Below, piece by piece: positions 54,888-64,000 of a DNA stretch of 64,000 nucleotides. A program made the translations under genes and the position numbers. Origin of the DNA: Euglena gracilis (Eukaryota; Euglenida; Euglenophyceae; Euglenales); assembly GCA_039621445.1 (NCBI GenBank), contig CP154956.1, positions 51,211,204 through 51,275,203 on the forward strand, given 5' to 3'. Below the pieces are notes generated by a model. That model had not been told where the DNA came from. It was given only the letters and a program-made list of their open reading frames with translations, and made no database searches. The number at the start of each line of letters is the position of its first letter. Position 1 is the stretch's first letter.

Positions 54888-56126
54888 AATGGAATCTTTT
54901 CTCCGAAATTCCTGAACAAGTTCTCCTGTATGGATGTCCTGCCGCCCCCCCAGTCATGGGTGCTGCTGTCTGAGTACAACTCTCTGGTTTCATTTTGCGG
55001 GAAGGGTCTGCCCCCCCAGGTGTCCAGCAGAATTTTTATTTCCCTTAATTGGGCCTTGATTTCCTGGGAAATGGGGTCTTTTGAGTCCCAGGGGGCTGTG
55101 GACTTTGCCACCAAAAAAATTGCCAGGGTGTCTGTAAAAGTCCTTAAAAGGGGCAGGGGTTGCATCTTATTTGGCCCAAAATGGCAGCCAGTTGCCTTTT
55201 TGACATGTAATCTTTATTCACAACTTTTCCCAGCTCCTTTTTTATGGTTTTGGCTTTCTGGGGGGGCACCTGCAAATTTCCTTCCTGGAAGTTTAGTTGA
55301 AAACCCAGATGGGTTACCACTTGGGTGGGCTGGATGGTGGACTTTTTCACATTGATTTTGAACCCTGAATTCAGCAAATCTTTGACGACTGTGTTCAGGT
55401 ATTTTTGTAAAGTGTTTTGGGTGGGGGCCAGCAAAATGTCGTCCAGGTAAATACACACCTGGATGCCCCTTTTTCTCCACAGCTTTTCGAAAGTTTTCAT
55501 GATTGACATGAAAATTTGGGGCATTACATTTAGCCCAAAGCAGCCTGTTTTAAATTCCCATGTCTGCCCCCCCCCCAACTGATGCCTTAAAAATGGCCTT
55601 AGGCCTTGACTTAATGGAATATGAAAATAGGCATCCTTCAGGTCTATTTTTGCAGCCCAGTGGCCTTTTTCCAACACTGGAAAAATGTGCTGGATATAGC
55701 TTGAAATGTTTTACTTGAAACTGCTGATTTATTTTTCTGCAGTCGCTGATCATTCTCCACTTGGTTGTTCCCCCCTCTGGTTTTTAAATTAAAAACCATG
55801 GGATCAAATGCTGGGTTTCTGAATCCCAAACTCGTTTCACTGACAAAGTCTTTTCGTAATCCAGCGGAATTTTTTCTGCCTGGTTCAGGTCCAAGTTGGC
55901 TCTGGGTTTTGGGTAGGTGGACACTTTTGGGGGATTTACCCAGGGGGGCTGAATTACATTTTTGATCAATTGACATGTTGCCGGGGGGGGCATGTTTTGA
56001 CCACCATTGGAGACTTTTTTGAAGTCTCTGGTACAGGGGGGTGTCTCCCCAGTTTTCCTCCATGGACTTTATTTTTCCAACTAGATGATTTTCTGGGGGC
56101 TGGGTGGGGGGTGTTGGACATTTCAC
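54855..56126 (-). pseudogene. DIRS-like reverse transcriptase and RNase H N-terminal half (inverted block)
   Basis: Minus strand, with frame changes. FDPMVFNLK and MISDCRKINQQFQVKHFKLY start the RT; AAKIDLKDAYFHIPLS carries motif A; FGLNVMPQIFMSIMKTFE is motif B; CIYLDDILLAPTQ is an intact YLDD motif C; HLGFQLNF follows. Further on, ELYSDSSTHDWGG begins the RNase H (first Asp) and INVKELSA, in a shifted frame, gives its Glu segment, ending near 54855. The remainder of RNase H is on the plus strand at 56425. The DLKDAYFHIP and YLDD forms are typical of DIRS/Ngaro RTs. Confidence 0.9.
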
Positions 56127-56424
56127 AGCCCCTAGAGCCCCCTAGGGCTTGAGCCCTTGGAAAATGAAATTGTTCCTGGAGGGATGTGCATGCACTCTCT
56201 CCCTCTCTGCTCACACTCTCTCTGGAGGATCTTGTTGTTGGTTTCCATACCATAGGGCTTACTGCCCCGGATTTCCCTATCTGGCCTTCTTTATGTTGAT
56301 GGTGTTGGTAGCCATACCATAGGGGTGCCGCTGTGGGTCCCTCCTTGTTGATTGAGCAGGAATAAATGCTGGTGGGGAGTCTACTCCCCTTCCTGTTCCT
56401 CCTGGGGCTGGGCAGGGGGCTGCC

Positions 56425-57152
56425 CAGTTAAATACAAAACCCTTGGAGATCAGCACTGTAAAAAGTTTGAGCAAACCTGGAGAAACTGTTTCTTTGTCAG
56501 TGGACAACCAGGTAATTTATTATTACTTAACAAAAGGAGGGGGCAGAAAGAACCCATTCAAAAAAATGCTGAGACCATTTTTCAAATGGTGCATGGAAAA
56601 ACAAGTAAACCTTCAAGTGAACTGGGTACCTTCAAAAGAATACCTGGCAGACCCCATCAGCAGATGGGAAATGGACAGTGGGGACTATTCTCTGGACCCC
56701 CAGCTTTTTCAATGGCTCAGACAGCAGTTCAAAGATTTCATAAATCTGGAAACAGATTTATTTGCCTCCCCAGGCAGCAAAAAACTGCGCAATTTTGTGG
56801 CCAGGTGGCCCCATTGGGAAGCCACAGCAGTAAATGCATTACAATGTCCACTGGAAAACATGGGGGATCTTTATGCAAACCCCCCCTGGTCAATAATTCA
56901 ACAATTTCTACCCAGGTTGAAAAAGTTTCCCCGACCAAAGATTTGATGGTCACCCCCTACTGGGATTCAGCCATGTGGTGGCCCCAATTAATAAAAATGA
57001 AAGTTCCAGGGACCCCCTGCCTGAAAATAACCCCCTACAGGGTATTTTCACCAACTGCAGGGGGAAAAAATGCCACCCCCCAGGGGGCCCCTGTTTTGCA
57101 TGATTTGCTCAGGCAAATTCTGGAGGGGAAACAACTAGGTTCAGACCATTGA
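56425..57152 (+). pseudogene. DIRS-like RNase H C-terminal half and Dam-like methyltransferase domain
   Basis: Plus strand. GETVSLSVDNQVIYYYLTKG supplies the next RNase H Asp (DN), and NWVPSKEYLADPISR ends the domain. ETDLFASPGSKKLRNFVARW, then ANPPWSIIQQFL, shows the NPPW motif of the Dam-like N6-adenine methyltransferase domain found in DIRS elements. After a frame change near 56930, MVTPYWDSAMWWPQL continues it. The domain order matches DIRS pol; only the strand of the preceding block is wrong. Confidence 0.88.
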
Positions 57153-57159
57153 CGATTTC

Positions 57160-57660
57160 CTGGGGGGGAACCCCAGCCTAACACGTTTTCAGAGTGCTTT
57201 TGCACTTCTGTGGGTCACTTTGGAACACATGGGGGTGTCCCCCCCTGAAGCCACCACAGACCAAGTGGCTGATGCTTTAAATCAATTATTCCAATTCTCC
57301 AAGGCCCAAGCCCGTAATGCATATAGTGCTATGCTTTTGATTCCTGGGTTTGGTGGGCTGAGATTCCACACCCTGTTAACCCCCTACAAGAGGCTTTGGA
57401 ACCAAAACCTGGAGAAGTATGGAGCATTTTGGGATCCACTGCCAATCCTCCTGGGGCTGGCAAAGGCGCCCATGCCCACTGATATTTGTACATTGCGTAC
57501 ACAACTTATCTTTTGCTCACGAATCCTCTGTTTATACCGATCCTGACACTTTGCACAAGTCAAACGAACCACCAGTGTGTTGGGTAGAGCACCCTACATC
57601 AAAATTGTAAGGGCCAAAAAAAAAAAAAAACCCAAAAATACAACCCAAAAAAACACAATA
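57160..57660 (+). pseudogene. DIRS-like tyrosine recombinase, N-terminal part
   Basis: LTRFQSAFALLWVTLEHMG, ADALNQLFQFSKAQARNAYS and AMLLIPGFGGLRFHTLLTPY form the helical core-binding region, followed by TDICTLRTQLIFCSR, where the catalytic-domain start (R-T-x-x) is expected. After a frame change near 57545, SDLAQVKRTTSVL resembles the sheet following the first Arg. Such recombinases replace integrase in DIRS elements and insert circular DNA without target duplication. Confidence 0.8.
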
Positions 57661-58200
57661 AGGGATGTTTTGGCAATGTGGAGCATTTGTGGGGATTTTA
57701 TGTGGGGGGCCCCCCCCCCAACAGCCCAAGGGCCCCAACAGAGGATGGCCCCCCAGGGGGGGCCCAGACCAGAGGGGGGGTTGTGGACTCAAAAGGGCTT
57801 TGCCCAAGAAGAGGGGGGGGCCACAAGCACGCCATCCACAGAAACAGGCCCCCACAAAGGTGGTCTCGTAACGACCTGAGACAGTCAAGAGAGCAGCCAC
57901 CAAGGGCCCCCATCATCAAAAGGCCAGCAGGGAGGGACCCCCCCCCGGGCTGTGCCAAGTGAGGGACGAAGACGGCGAGGGGGGCCAGCGCCACAACAAG
58001 GGGAGCAGCACATTTGTGAGGTGGAACAGAATTTCAAAGGTGGCCCATGGCAAAGGCCCAGTCTCCCCCTCGGGCAAGACAAGGAGCACGGCGAACCCAA
58101 CAACAAAAGGGAGAAAGCAAAGACCTTCAAAAAAGGGAGAACAGGGCACTACAGGGGGGCAGAAGTCAGGGCACACAACTGAGGCGCAAAAACGGGCACC
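57661..58200. other. diverged or inserted stretch inside the recombinase gene
   Basis: G/C runs, GGGGCC-rich sequence and Arg/Gly/Pro-rich frames occupy the place between the recombinase beta-sheet and its C-terminal catalytic part. It could be a diverged linker or an insertion; no inverted ends or target duplication were found. Confidence 0.4.
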
Positions 58201-58690
58201 CACAAACTAAAAGAATGTCCATACCCAAATGCCCACAAATAAGCCCTTTTCATTTAATGATGGGTTATGTGGCTGCCACACGATTATTCGTGAGACCTGG
58301 GGGCCCCCTCCTGATTTCATTAAAACCCCCCTTCAGAGCCATAAGTGCAGACACCATTGCTTCTATCACAAAAAATTTTTGGCCAAACATGGCTAACCCC
58401 CCAGGTGTGGGGGGCCCACTCCACCAGAGGGGCAGGAGTTGGTTTACTCAAAAAATTGGGCCTTCTGCCCAAGAAGATTGGTCAGTGGAGGGGGGTGGGG
58501 GCTTTTACAGCCCATTATCAACGATTTGGTGCCCATGGTGCCCTGGAAAATGCCCTGGCCCCCCTAATTTCAGTGCACAACCAGGCCCCACAAGCGCAAA
58601 GTGCGGAGCCCGAGGTGTCTCGTACTCCCTCGAGGGCAACCGACAAGGGAGGAAGGGACACCGAGGGCGAAGCACAAAGACCTTGTGACC
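58201..58690 (+). pseudogene. DIRS-like tyrosine recombinase, catalytic C-terminus
   Basis: FRAISADTIASITKNF, then after a frame change near 58400 the signature AHSTRGAGVGLLKKLGL (the H-x-x-R pair of tyrosine recombinases) and GAFTAHYQRFGAHGALENAL, whose Tyr is the likely nucleophile. A Trp (IGQW) lies where the family has its conserved His/Trp. The active-site residues are preserved although the frame is broken. Confidence 0.88.
58621..58688. repeat. left arm of DIRS-type inverted repeat
   Basis: CGTACTCCCTCGAGGG through ACCTTGTGA is the near-perfect reverse complement of 58916-58983. It overlaps the end of the recombinase frame. DIRS elements have inverted repeats and an internal complementary region rather than ordinary LTRs. 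Confidence 0.85.
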
Positions 58691-58915
58691 CGACCCCCCC
58701 CCACCCGTAAAAGAAAACTTGTCTTCAAAAGCCCTCGGTCAGCGGAAAACGGGGGCCAGGGCGGGAGGGGAGGGACCCCCCCCCAAGGGGCAAGAAGTCA
58801 CGTCGCCAAGTCGGAGCAGCATCGTCAGCCAACTCCGGCGAGGCGGCACTAAGCAGGGGCTCCTAACCCAACGCGCCACAATCCAAACAACACCGCCGGC
58901 GAGCAAGGCATGGCC

Positions 58916-58983
58916 TCACAAGGTCTTTGTGCTTCGCCCTTGGTGTCCCTTCCTCCCTTGTCGGTTTTCCTCGAGGGAGTACG
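58916..58983. repeat. right arm of DIRS-type inverted repeat
   Basis: TCACAAGGTCTTTGTGCTTC through CCTCGAGGGAGTACG, pairing with 58621-58688 with only a few mismatches. The 227-bp spacer contains G/C runs and CCGGCGAGGCGG. It marks the right end or internal complementary region of the DIRS element. Confidence 0.85.
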
Positions 58984-59059
58984 GCCTTGGCGATGGCTTG
59001 CTGAAAAACACTGTCTGTTCCCAGTTTTTCAAACTCCTGAATTCTTTCTCTGGATCCCT

Positions 59060-59550
59060 GCCATGTTCATGGTGGCAATTTGCTGTTCGGCGAAGGCCCA
59101 GCACCAGCGAGCCAAAGCGCGGAGCAATGGGTCCAAGCAGTTTTCTCTTGCTGCACCTTTAACGAAAAACAACGGACAGCACACAACACAAAGGTAGGTC
59201 CCATCGTGCCTTTGAGTTTTGCAACTGAGGTCCTGGTCTTGGTTACAGTTTTGTGGGACTACTGAAGCTGCTGGCTGGCTGGGCTGGGAAAAGAATCCAA
59301 AAGAAACTGGCACGACTGAAACAACCTCAAACAACTTCACAACCGCAACAACACCTCAAACAACTTCATTTGACATGCCCGGTGAATGAGCAAAAAACAA
59401 ACTCCAGCTGCACTTGTCCAAAAATCTTTGCAATGTGAATGGCAAAAGCAACAAAAGTGAAATGGCTGTACAAATTACGGCTTTGCTGCTGTCCCTTTCT
59501 GCAGCTCTGAAAGTTTCTTCTGCGTGTGCCCCCTGAAAGAATGAGAACAC
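59060..59550 (-). CDS. possible minus-strand exons of an unknown gene
   Basis: Two open stretches start after AG acceptors: CATTCTTTCAG|GG at about 59534 (peptide GAHAEETFRAAERDSSKAVI or a sister frame) and CGTTAAAG|GT at about 59160 (ENCLDPLLRALARWCWAFAE, QQIATMNMAG). Composition is protein-like, but no domain is recognised and frame and exon ends are uncertain. Confidence 0.22.
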
Positions 59551-60379
59551 AAGGTGACGATTATGCTTGATGAGGATTCCTGCTTTTTGTGCTCACCAAG
59601 CTTCTTTTCACCAACCCTGGGGAGGAGGTACCTTGTGCTATGGGTGTGCCTGCCAGGCAGGCACACCCCCCGGGGCAGGGTTGTATGGGAATCTCAGAAG
59701 AGGGGGGGGGGGGGGGGGGGGACCTCCCCTTCCAAAACTAGGGGGGAGGGGGTGGGGGGACCCCCCCTCCTTCCTCCAGTTTTCGGTCGCCGAAAATTTC
59801 GGCCGTTTTTTGGGGGTCAAAAATCAATTTTTCTGAAATTTCTCAAAAATGGCGGGGAATCAGAGGAAATGTCCGGATACCCAAATTGAAGCCCTTAAAA
59901 TGCCCCATCTAACAGTATTTTGATTTCCCCGCAACTAGCCCGAGTTACGGCCATTTTTCGACTAATTTTGGCCATCTTGCCAAAATTTCATATTGAACCT
60001 CAAGATACACACCCGGCGCGAAGCGCCAGAAGATGCTTTTTTGCCCCCGCAGAGGAGGGGGGTGGGGGGGGACCCACCCCCTACCACCTTACCCCCCTAG
60101 GGGGGGGGGACCGGGGTTTGGATAGTGCTGAGCTCTTAATATGCGCGCAAACGCGCATTTTTGATGCCCTATATGAACTGGGTCCTTGAATGGACCCTCC
60201 GGGGAAACGCTGACAGGCGCCGTGTGAGCGGCGTGATGACGAAAAAAACCCGTGATTATCTTTACGATTACGATTATCATTATGAGTACGTTTCTCATTA
60301 CTACACTGTCAGGGACTTAGGCCCAAAGCTGGGCAGCTGGGGGGGGGGGGGGGGAAAAATGGGGAACGGGAAAGACAAC

Positions 60380-60680
60380 GCTCATTTTCGGCTGAAAAAC
60401 AGTTTTTCTGGGTCCGGGAGGCCAAAAACATCTTTTCGGACAAAAAAAATTTTCGCTTTTTTTCGACTTTTTTGACCCGGTTTTGACCCAAAGTCAATGG
60501 GTTGGCGGCCCAAAACGGGGCGCTGGCGGGTCGAAAAACGCTCATTTTCGGCTCAAAAACAGTTTTTCCGGGTCCGGGAGGCCAAAAAACATCGTTTCGG
60601 GCAAAAAAACATTTCGATTTTTTCGACTTTTTTTTGACCGAAAACGGCTCAGTCGGACAGTGGAAAAAGTGTACAGAATG
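60380..60680. repeat. tandem pair of CTCATTTTCGGCT units
   Basis: Two copies (60389-60480 and 60541-60650) of a unit with CTCATTTTCGGCT, AAACAGTTTTTC and GGGTCCGGGAGGCC, ending in CGACTTTTTTGACC. Related to 16840-16930. Confidence 0.75.
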
Positions 60681-60699
60681 GCCTAAATTGGCCGAAAAA

Positions 60700-61930
60700 C
60701 GACCGTATCTCGGGCTAGGTGGTGAGCTGCGGGGAAATCAAAATTCCAGTAGATAGAGCGTTGCAAGGGCTTCAATTTAGGTCTCCGGACATTTCCTTTG
60801 ATTTTGCATCATTTCGAGAAATTGTGAAAAACATCGATTTTTTGACCACCCCCCCGAAAACTCGGACATTGGGAAAAGTGTACAAAAACGGCCATCTGCG
60901 CCGAAAACGGCCGTATCTCGGGCTAGGCGGGGAGTTGCGGGGAAATCAAAATACCAGTAGATGGGGCGTTCCAAAGGCTTCAAATTAGGTCTCAGGACAT
61001 TTCCTATGATTTGGCTTCATTTTGGAGATATTTTGAAAATTGACATTTTTGGCCGAAATGGCAGAGTCCAAGGGGGGGGGGCTTATCCAGGGTCCCCGAA
61101 TACCCAAAACTGGCCCAAAATCGCACAACCAGGCCCCGGGAACCCCAAAAAACGGTCAAACCCCCCCCCTAAACCTCATGATTGACCCACTGGTTTGGGT
61201 CCCAACTCCTCATCTAGCCCGAGATACGGCCAATGAACGGTTTCGGGCCCCGAAATGGCCAGAACTGGCAAAACTTGGCCCAAAACCCCAAAACAGCCAT
61301 CTCGGGCTCAGCGAGGAGTCGGCCCAAACCGCGCATACCGATCGATAGGGCGTTCCAAAGATGTGAAATGAGGTCCCCATCACTTTTCCTGAACTCTGCG
61401 GCGTTTTCGAGATATTTTGAATTTTTCGATTCTTTGACCCCCAGCCCGGCCGCCCTCGAACCCCCGCAGGGGTCCCCGAATACCCAAAAATGGCCCAAAA
61501 TCGCACAACCAGACCCCGGGAACCCCAAAAAAACGGTCAAACCCCCCCCCTTAAACCTAATGATTGACCTCCTGGTTTGGGTTCCAGCTCCTCGTCTAGC
61601 CCGAGATACGGCCAAATTACGGTTTCGGGCCCCGAACAGGCCCGAAATGGCCAAAACTGGCCAAACTGGCCCAAAACCCCAAAACGGGCGTATCTCGGGC
61701 TAGGCGAGGAGTTGGCCCAAACCGCCGCATACCGATCGATCGGGCGTCCCAAAGTTGTGGAATGAGGTCCTCTTTACTTTTCCTCAACTCCGCGGCGTTT
61801 TCGAGATATTTTGAATTTTTCGATTTTTTTGACCCCAAAATGACCCTGCAATTTCCCCGGAAAAAAAAAACAGTACACAACTTTTTTGCTCGGGCCATAT
61901 CTCCGGACTGGCGGGGAGTTACGGGAAACC
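60700..61930. repeat. satellite-like repeat, CGTATCTCGGGCTAGG units
   Basis: Recurring units near 60702, 60908, 61303, 61685 and 61890 start with CGTATCTCGGGCTAGGCG or a variant, continue GGGGAGTTG, then a GATCGATAGGGCGTTCCAAAG-type segment, then TTTTCGAGATATTTTGAA and CGATTTTTTGACC. Reverse-strand partial units (CTAGCCCGAGATACGGCC) at 61213 and 61597 alternate with them. Non-coding in appearance; frames differ between units. Confidence 0.75.
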
Positions 61931-62507
61931 CAAGGGCTCTGGGGAAACTAGGGATCGTCCCCTAACCTATAGGCTATTAACTTCTCGGGTCCAGAAATCA
62001 GGTCACATCGATAATCCTCGGGTGCCCGGACCTACCAAGGGGGGGGGGGGGGGGGGGGGGGTCGGCCCCCCCCCCCCCCCGTCGCCGGGGTGGTGAGCTT
62101 CGCTCTTACTCTGAAGAGATAAGAGCTCAGCGACCCCCCCCCCTGCCACCTCCTCATGTCTGCGGAGCTTCCCATACAACCCTGCCCCGGGGGGCAGGTC
62201 CCCCCCTGCCGACCCAGCCAATTTTCCTTTTCCTTTGAAAATAGCCATTTTCTGGCCCGGGTGCATTCAGCACCGGGGGGTGTGCAAAAGCACTGCCAAC
62301 CCCAATTCCCTCCCGGGGGGTCGAAAATGCCCTACCGCAAGCTTCGATGTTTGGGCAGGTGGGGTTGGACCCTCCGGTCTAGCAGGGGGTGGGGTGGACA
62401 CCCCCCACCTAAGCCCCGTATGCCCTGCCCTAACCCCCTGCCTGCCCATAACACACAGCCCCTCCCAGGGGGGTGCACACTTCCTTTTCTACAAAAAAAG
62501 GGGGGGG

Positions 62508-63412
62508 CGGACGCCGGTTCTGTCCTGAACCCGGCGTCCGGGGACGCCGGGTTCAGGACAGAACCGGCGTCCCCAACATGCTTGTGCTTACCAACCGGGG
62601 GGGGGGGGTGCTATAGGGTGCCTGCCCTAACAGGCACCCCCCCCCCGTGGGGTAGGCACCCGACTAAGCACAAGCCTGGTCCCCAACCTTCGGTCAAAGG
62701 ACACTCCCAGGACCAATCTCCAACCACTGATCTGCAATGTCACGCCACTTTGCCATTTCACCAAATTCCGGCGATCGCGAGGGTATTTCTGGTTGTGTCA
62801 ATCGTCCAGGTACAAACTCACCCCTCGATCGAAAGCTCTTTTCATCAGACGACTGGCGATGACCACCAAATTCAGCCAAGCGACCTGATAGCCTTTTTCC
62901 TGTTCCAGGGAAATCCTAATTTCACAATTCTTGTGCCCCCCCAGGACCCCTTAGGTCGACGATTCGAAGAGAAAAATCGTTTTGTAAGGTTTATTCAGCA
63001 TCTTAAACCAAAAATCACCAAAAATTACCACAAATTTCGACTGAGATTCTGGCCGGTCCGACGATCGCGAGCGTATCTCGGGCTGCGTGCAACGTTAGGG
63101 TACCAAGTTACCCCTCGATCGAAAGCTCTTTTCAACAGACGACCAGCGGTGGTCATCAGATCTTTCCACGCCGCACAATACTCTATTTCCAAATCTGGGC
63201 CAATTTTCACCAAAAGTGGGTTTCCACCCAAGTGGTCCCCAAATGGCAAAATTCATTGTCCTACATGGTTAAAACAGTCATATCAGGACCTCAGGACCAT
63301 TTTTGGGCACTTTTGATGGCATTTTTAGGAATGAAAAAGCTTTGGACAGAACCGGCGTTCCTAACACCGGGTTTTAGGACAGAACCGGCGTCCGGAAAAC
63401 CCGTGGGGGAGG
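62508..63412. repeat. dispersed repeat, copy B
   Basis: Counterpart of 11905-13475 without the poly-C element: the TTAAACC at 63003-63009 runs on uninterrupted. It carries instead a 102-bp hAT-like insertion at 62577-62678, absent from copy A. The two copies therefore serve as mutual empty-site controls. Confidence 0.85.
62577..62678. mobile_element. 102-bp hAT-like miniature element with 8-bp target duplication
   Basis: Exact 8-bp GTCCCCAA at 62569-62576 and 62679-62686; ends CATGCTTGTGCTTA and inverted CAGGCTTGTGCTTA. The interior is a GGGTGCCTGCC ... GGCAGGCACCC-type hairpin. Copy A of the host repeat (about 11965-11985) lacks it. Confidence 0.93.
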
Positions 63413-64000
63413 ACGCCGGTCCTGTCCTGAACCTGGCGTCCCAAACGCCGGTTTAAAAAGCAGCCTGGTGCTCGCCCCAACAGTAAACCAAAATGTAGCA
63501 TGGACACAACACATTCCTTCAAATTTTTGTGCATCCCTTTTTCATTTTGTGTTCCCTTTCTCTCCTCCAACCAGTGATCTGGGTATTTGACTGATAGGTG
63601 TCACTCTCCCTCCCCTCCCCCACCACAATCAAAATTCTCACTCTAAACAGGGGAACGAGCAGAAGGAAACTTTGACGCAACAGTCGGGCCTTTTTTGCAA
63701 TTTTTTCTTTTTTTTTTTCCCCCCCGGGGGGGGGGGTCGGACCCCCCCCCACCCGGGAGGTAGGGGGGGAGTGGGTTGCGCCCTCCCGGGATTTCTGTAC
63801 AGTGTTGATTACCCCCCACCCCCATCCAGGGCTGTACGAAGGCCTGGTGCCCCACCAGGCCTTCCCGTATTTTTTTTGGGTCAAAATTGCCTTCGGTGCC
63901 GAAGGAATTTTCTTTGAGCTGATGCCATGCTGGGAGGCAATGGATCCTGACCCTAACCCTGTTATGGGTGGTGGAGGGTGGGGGGAGGCCAGGGTTCGAT
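63413..64000. other. no gene seen
   Basis: G/C runs at 63720-63770, a GCCTGGTGCCCCACCAGGC hairpin at 63841-63859, and a short CCTGACCCTAACCCTG telomere-like motif at 63946-63961. Confidence 0.4.

Larger units (their letters stand above)
59672..62188. mobile_element. possible 2.5-kb composite bounded by 20-bp inverted repeats
   Basis: GGGGCAGGGTTGTATGGGAA at 59672-59691 is exactly inverted at 62169-62188. Just outside the left arm lies the palindrome GTGCCTGCCAGGCAGGCAC. Long G runs lie inside each arm (59702-59722, 62040-62062). The interior is the satellite at 60.7-61.9 kb. No transposase is recognised and no target duplication could be defined. Confidence 0.55.

Noticed and set aside
60700-61930. 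Possible CRISPR-like regular repeats
   Set aside because: Units are long, diverged, in both orientations, and lack short identical repeats with uniform spacers; the genome is eukaryotic.
62156-63316. A 386-residue plus-strand open frame
   Set aside because: It runs through a hAT-like insertion and the dispersed repeat; the homologous copy at 11.9-13.4 kb does not keep the frame, so selection for protein is not supported.

Overview
The window is eukaryotic nuclear DNA, probably from a protist or alga with a repeat-rich genome. Support for this is spliceosomal introns (several clean GT-AG junctions with matching phases), retrotransposon pol genes of two different orders, dense miniature DNA transposons, and decayed CCCTAA-like tracts. 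I cannot name the lineage. No operons, ribosome binding sites, tRNAs, rRNAs or CRISPR arrays were seen. Homopolymer G/C runs of 8-20 bases occur throughout, and many of them are transposon ends.

Layout. 0-3 kb: one or two possible exons of an unknown gene. 3.6-15.2 kb: miniature elements whose ends are runs of C/G and which sit between TA dinucleotides, one Mutator-like element with a 9-bp target duplication inside a telomere-like tract, and one hAT-like element. 16-20 kb: dispersed repeats and a 350-bp TGCCG pentanucleotide array. 20.3-28.7 kb: a broken Ty3/gypsy-type (chromovirus-like) pol lying entirely on the minus strand, cut into pieces by at least five small elements. Its blocks are in an order explained by each block having been flipped in place. 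29.3-30.6 kb: a minus-strand multi-exon gene with a pogo/Tigger-like helix-turn-helix and C-terminal tail but no DDE core. 34-35 kb: an unrecognised minus-strand reading frame. 36 kb: a split minisatellite.

44.1-50.7 kb: the clearest host gene, a plus-strand SNF2-family helicase of the SMARCAL1/ZRANB3 (annealing helicase) type. Five exons carrying motifs I, Ia, II, III and the stretch after III lie in the correct order; hAT-like elements with exact 8-bp target duplications lie in its introns. 54-59 kb: a DIRS-like retroelement (Gag-like, RT/RNase H, Dam-like methyltransferase, tyrosine recombinase) whose RT block is inverted, splitting RNase H between the strands. 59.7-63.4 kb: a satellite-like repeat inside 20-bp inverted repeats, then a second copy of the dispersed repeat seen at 11.9 kb; comparing the two copies shows filled and empty insertion sites.

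The main candidates for something new are (1) the poly-C/poly-G-ended, TA-flanked miniature element group with at least eleven copies here, and (2) the recurrent in-place flipping of retroelement coding blocks at miniature-element or short inverted-repeat boundaries. An assembly artefact must be excluded for the second.
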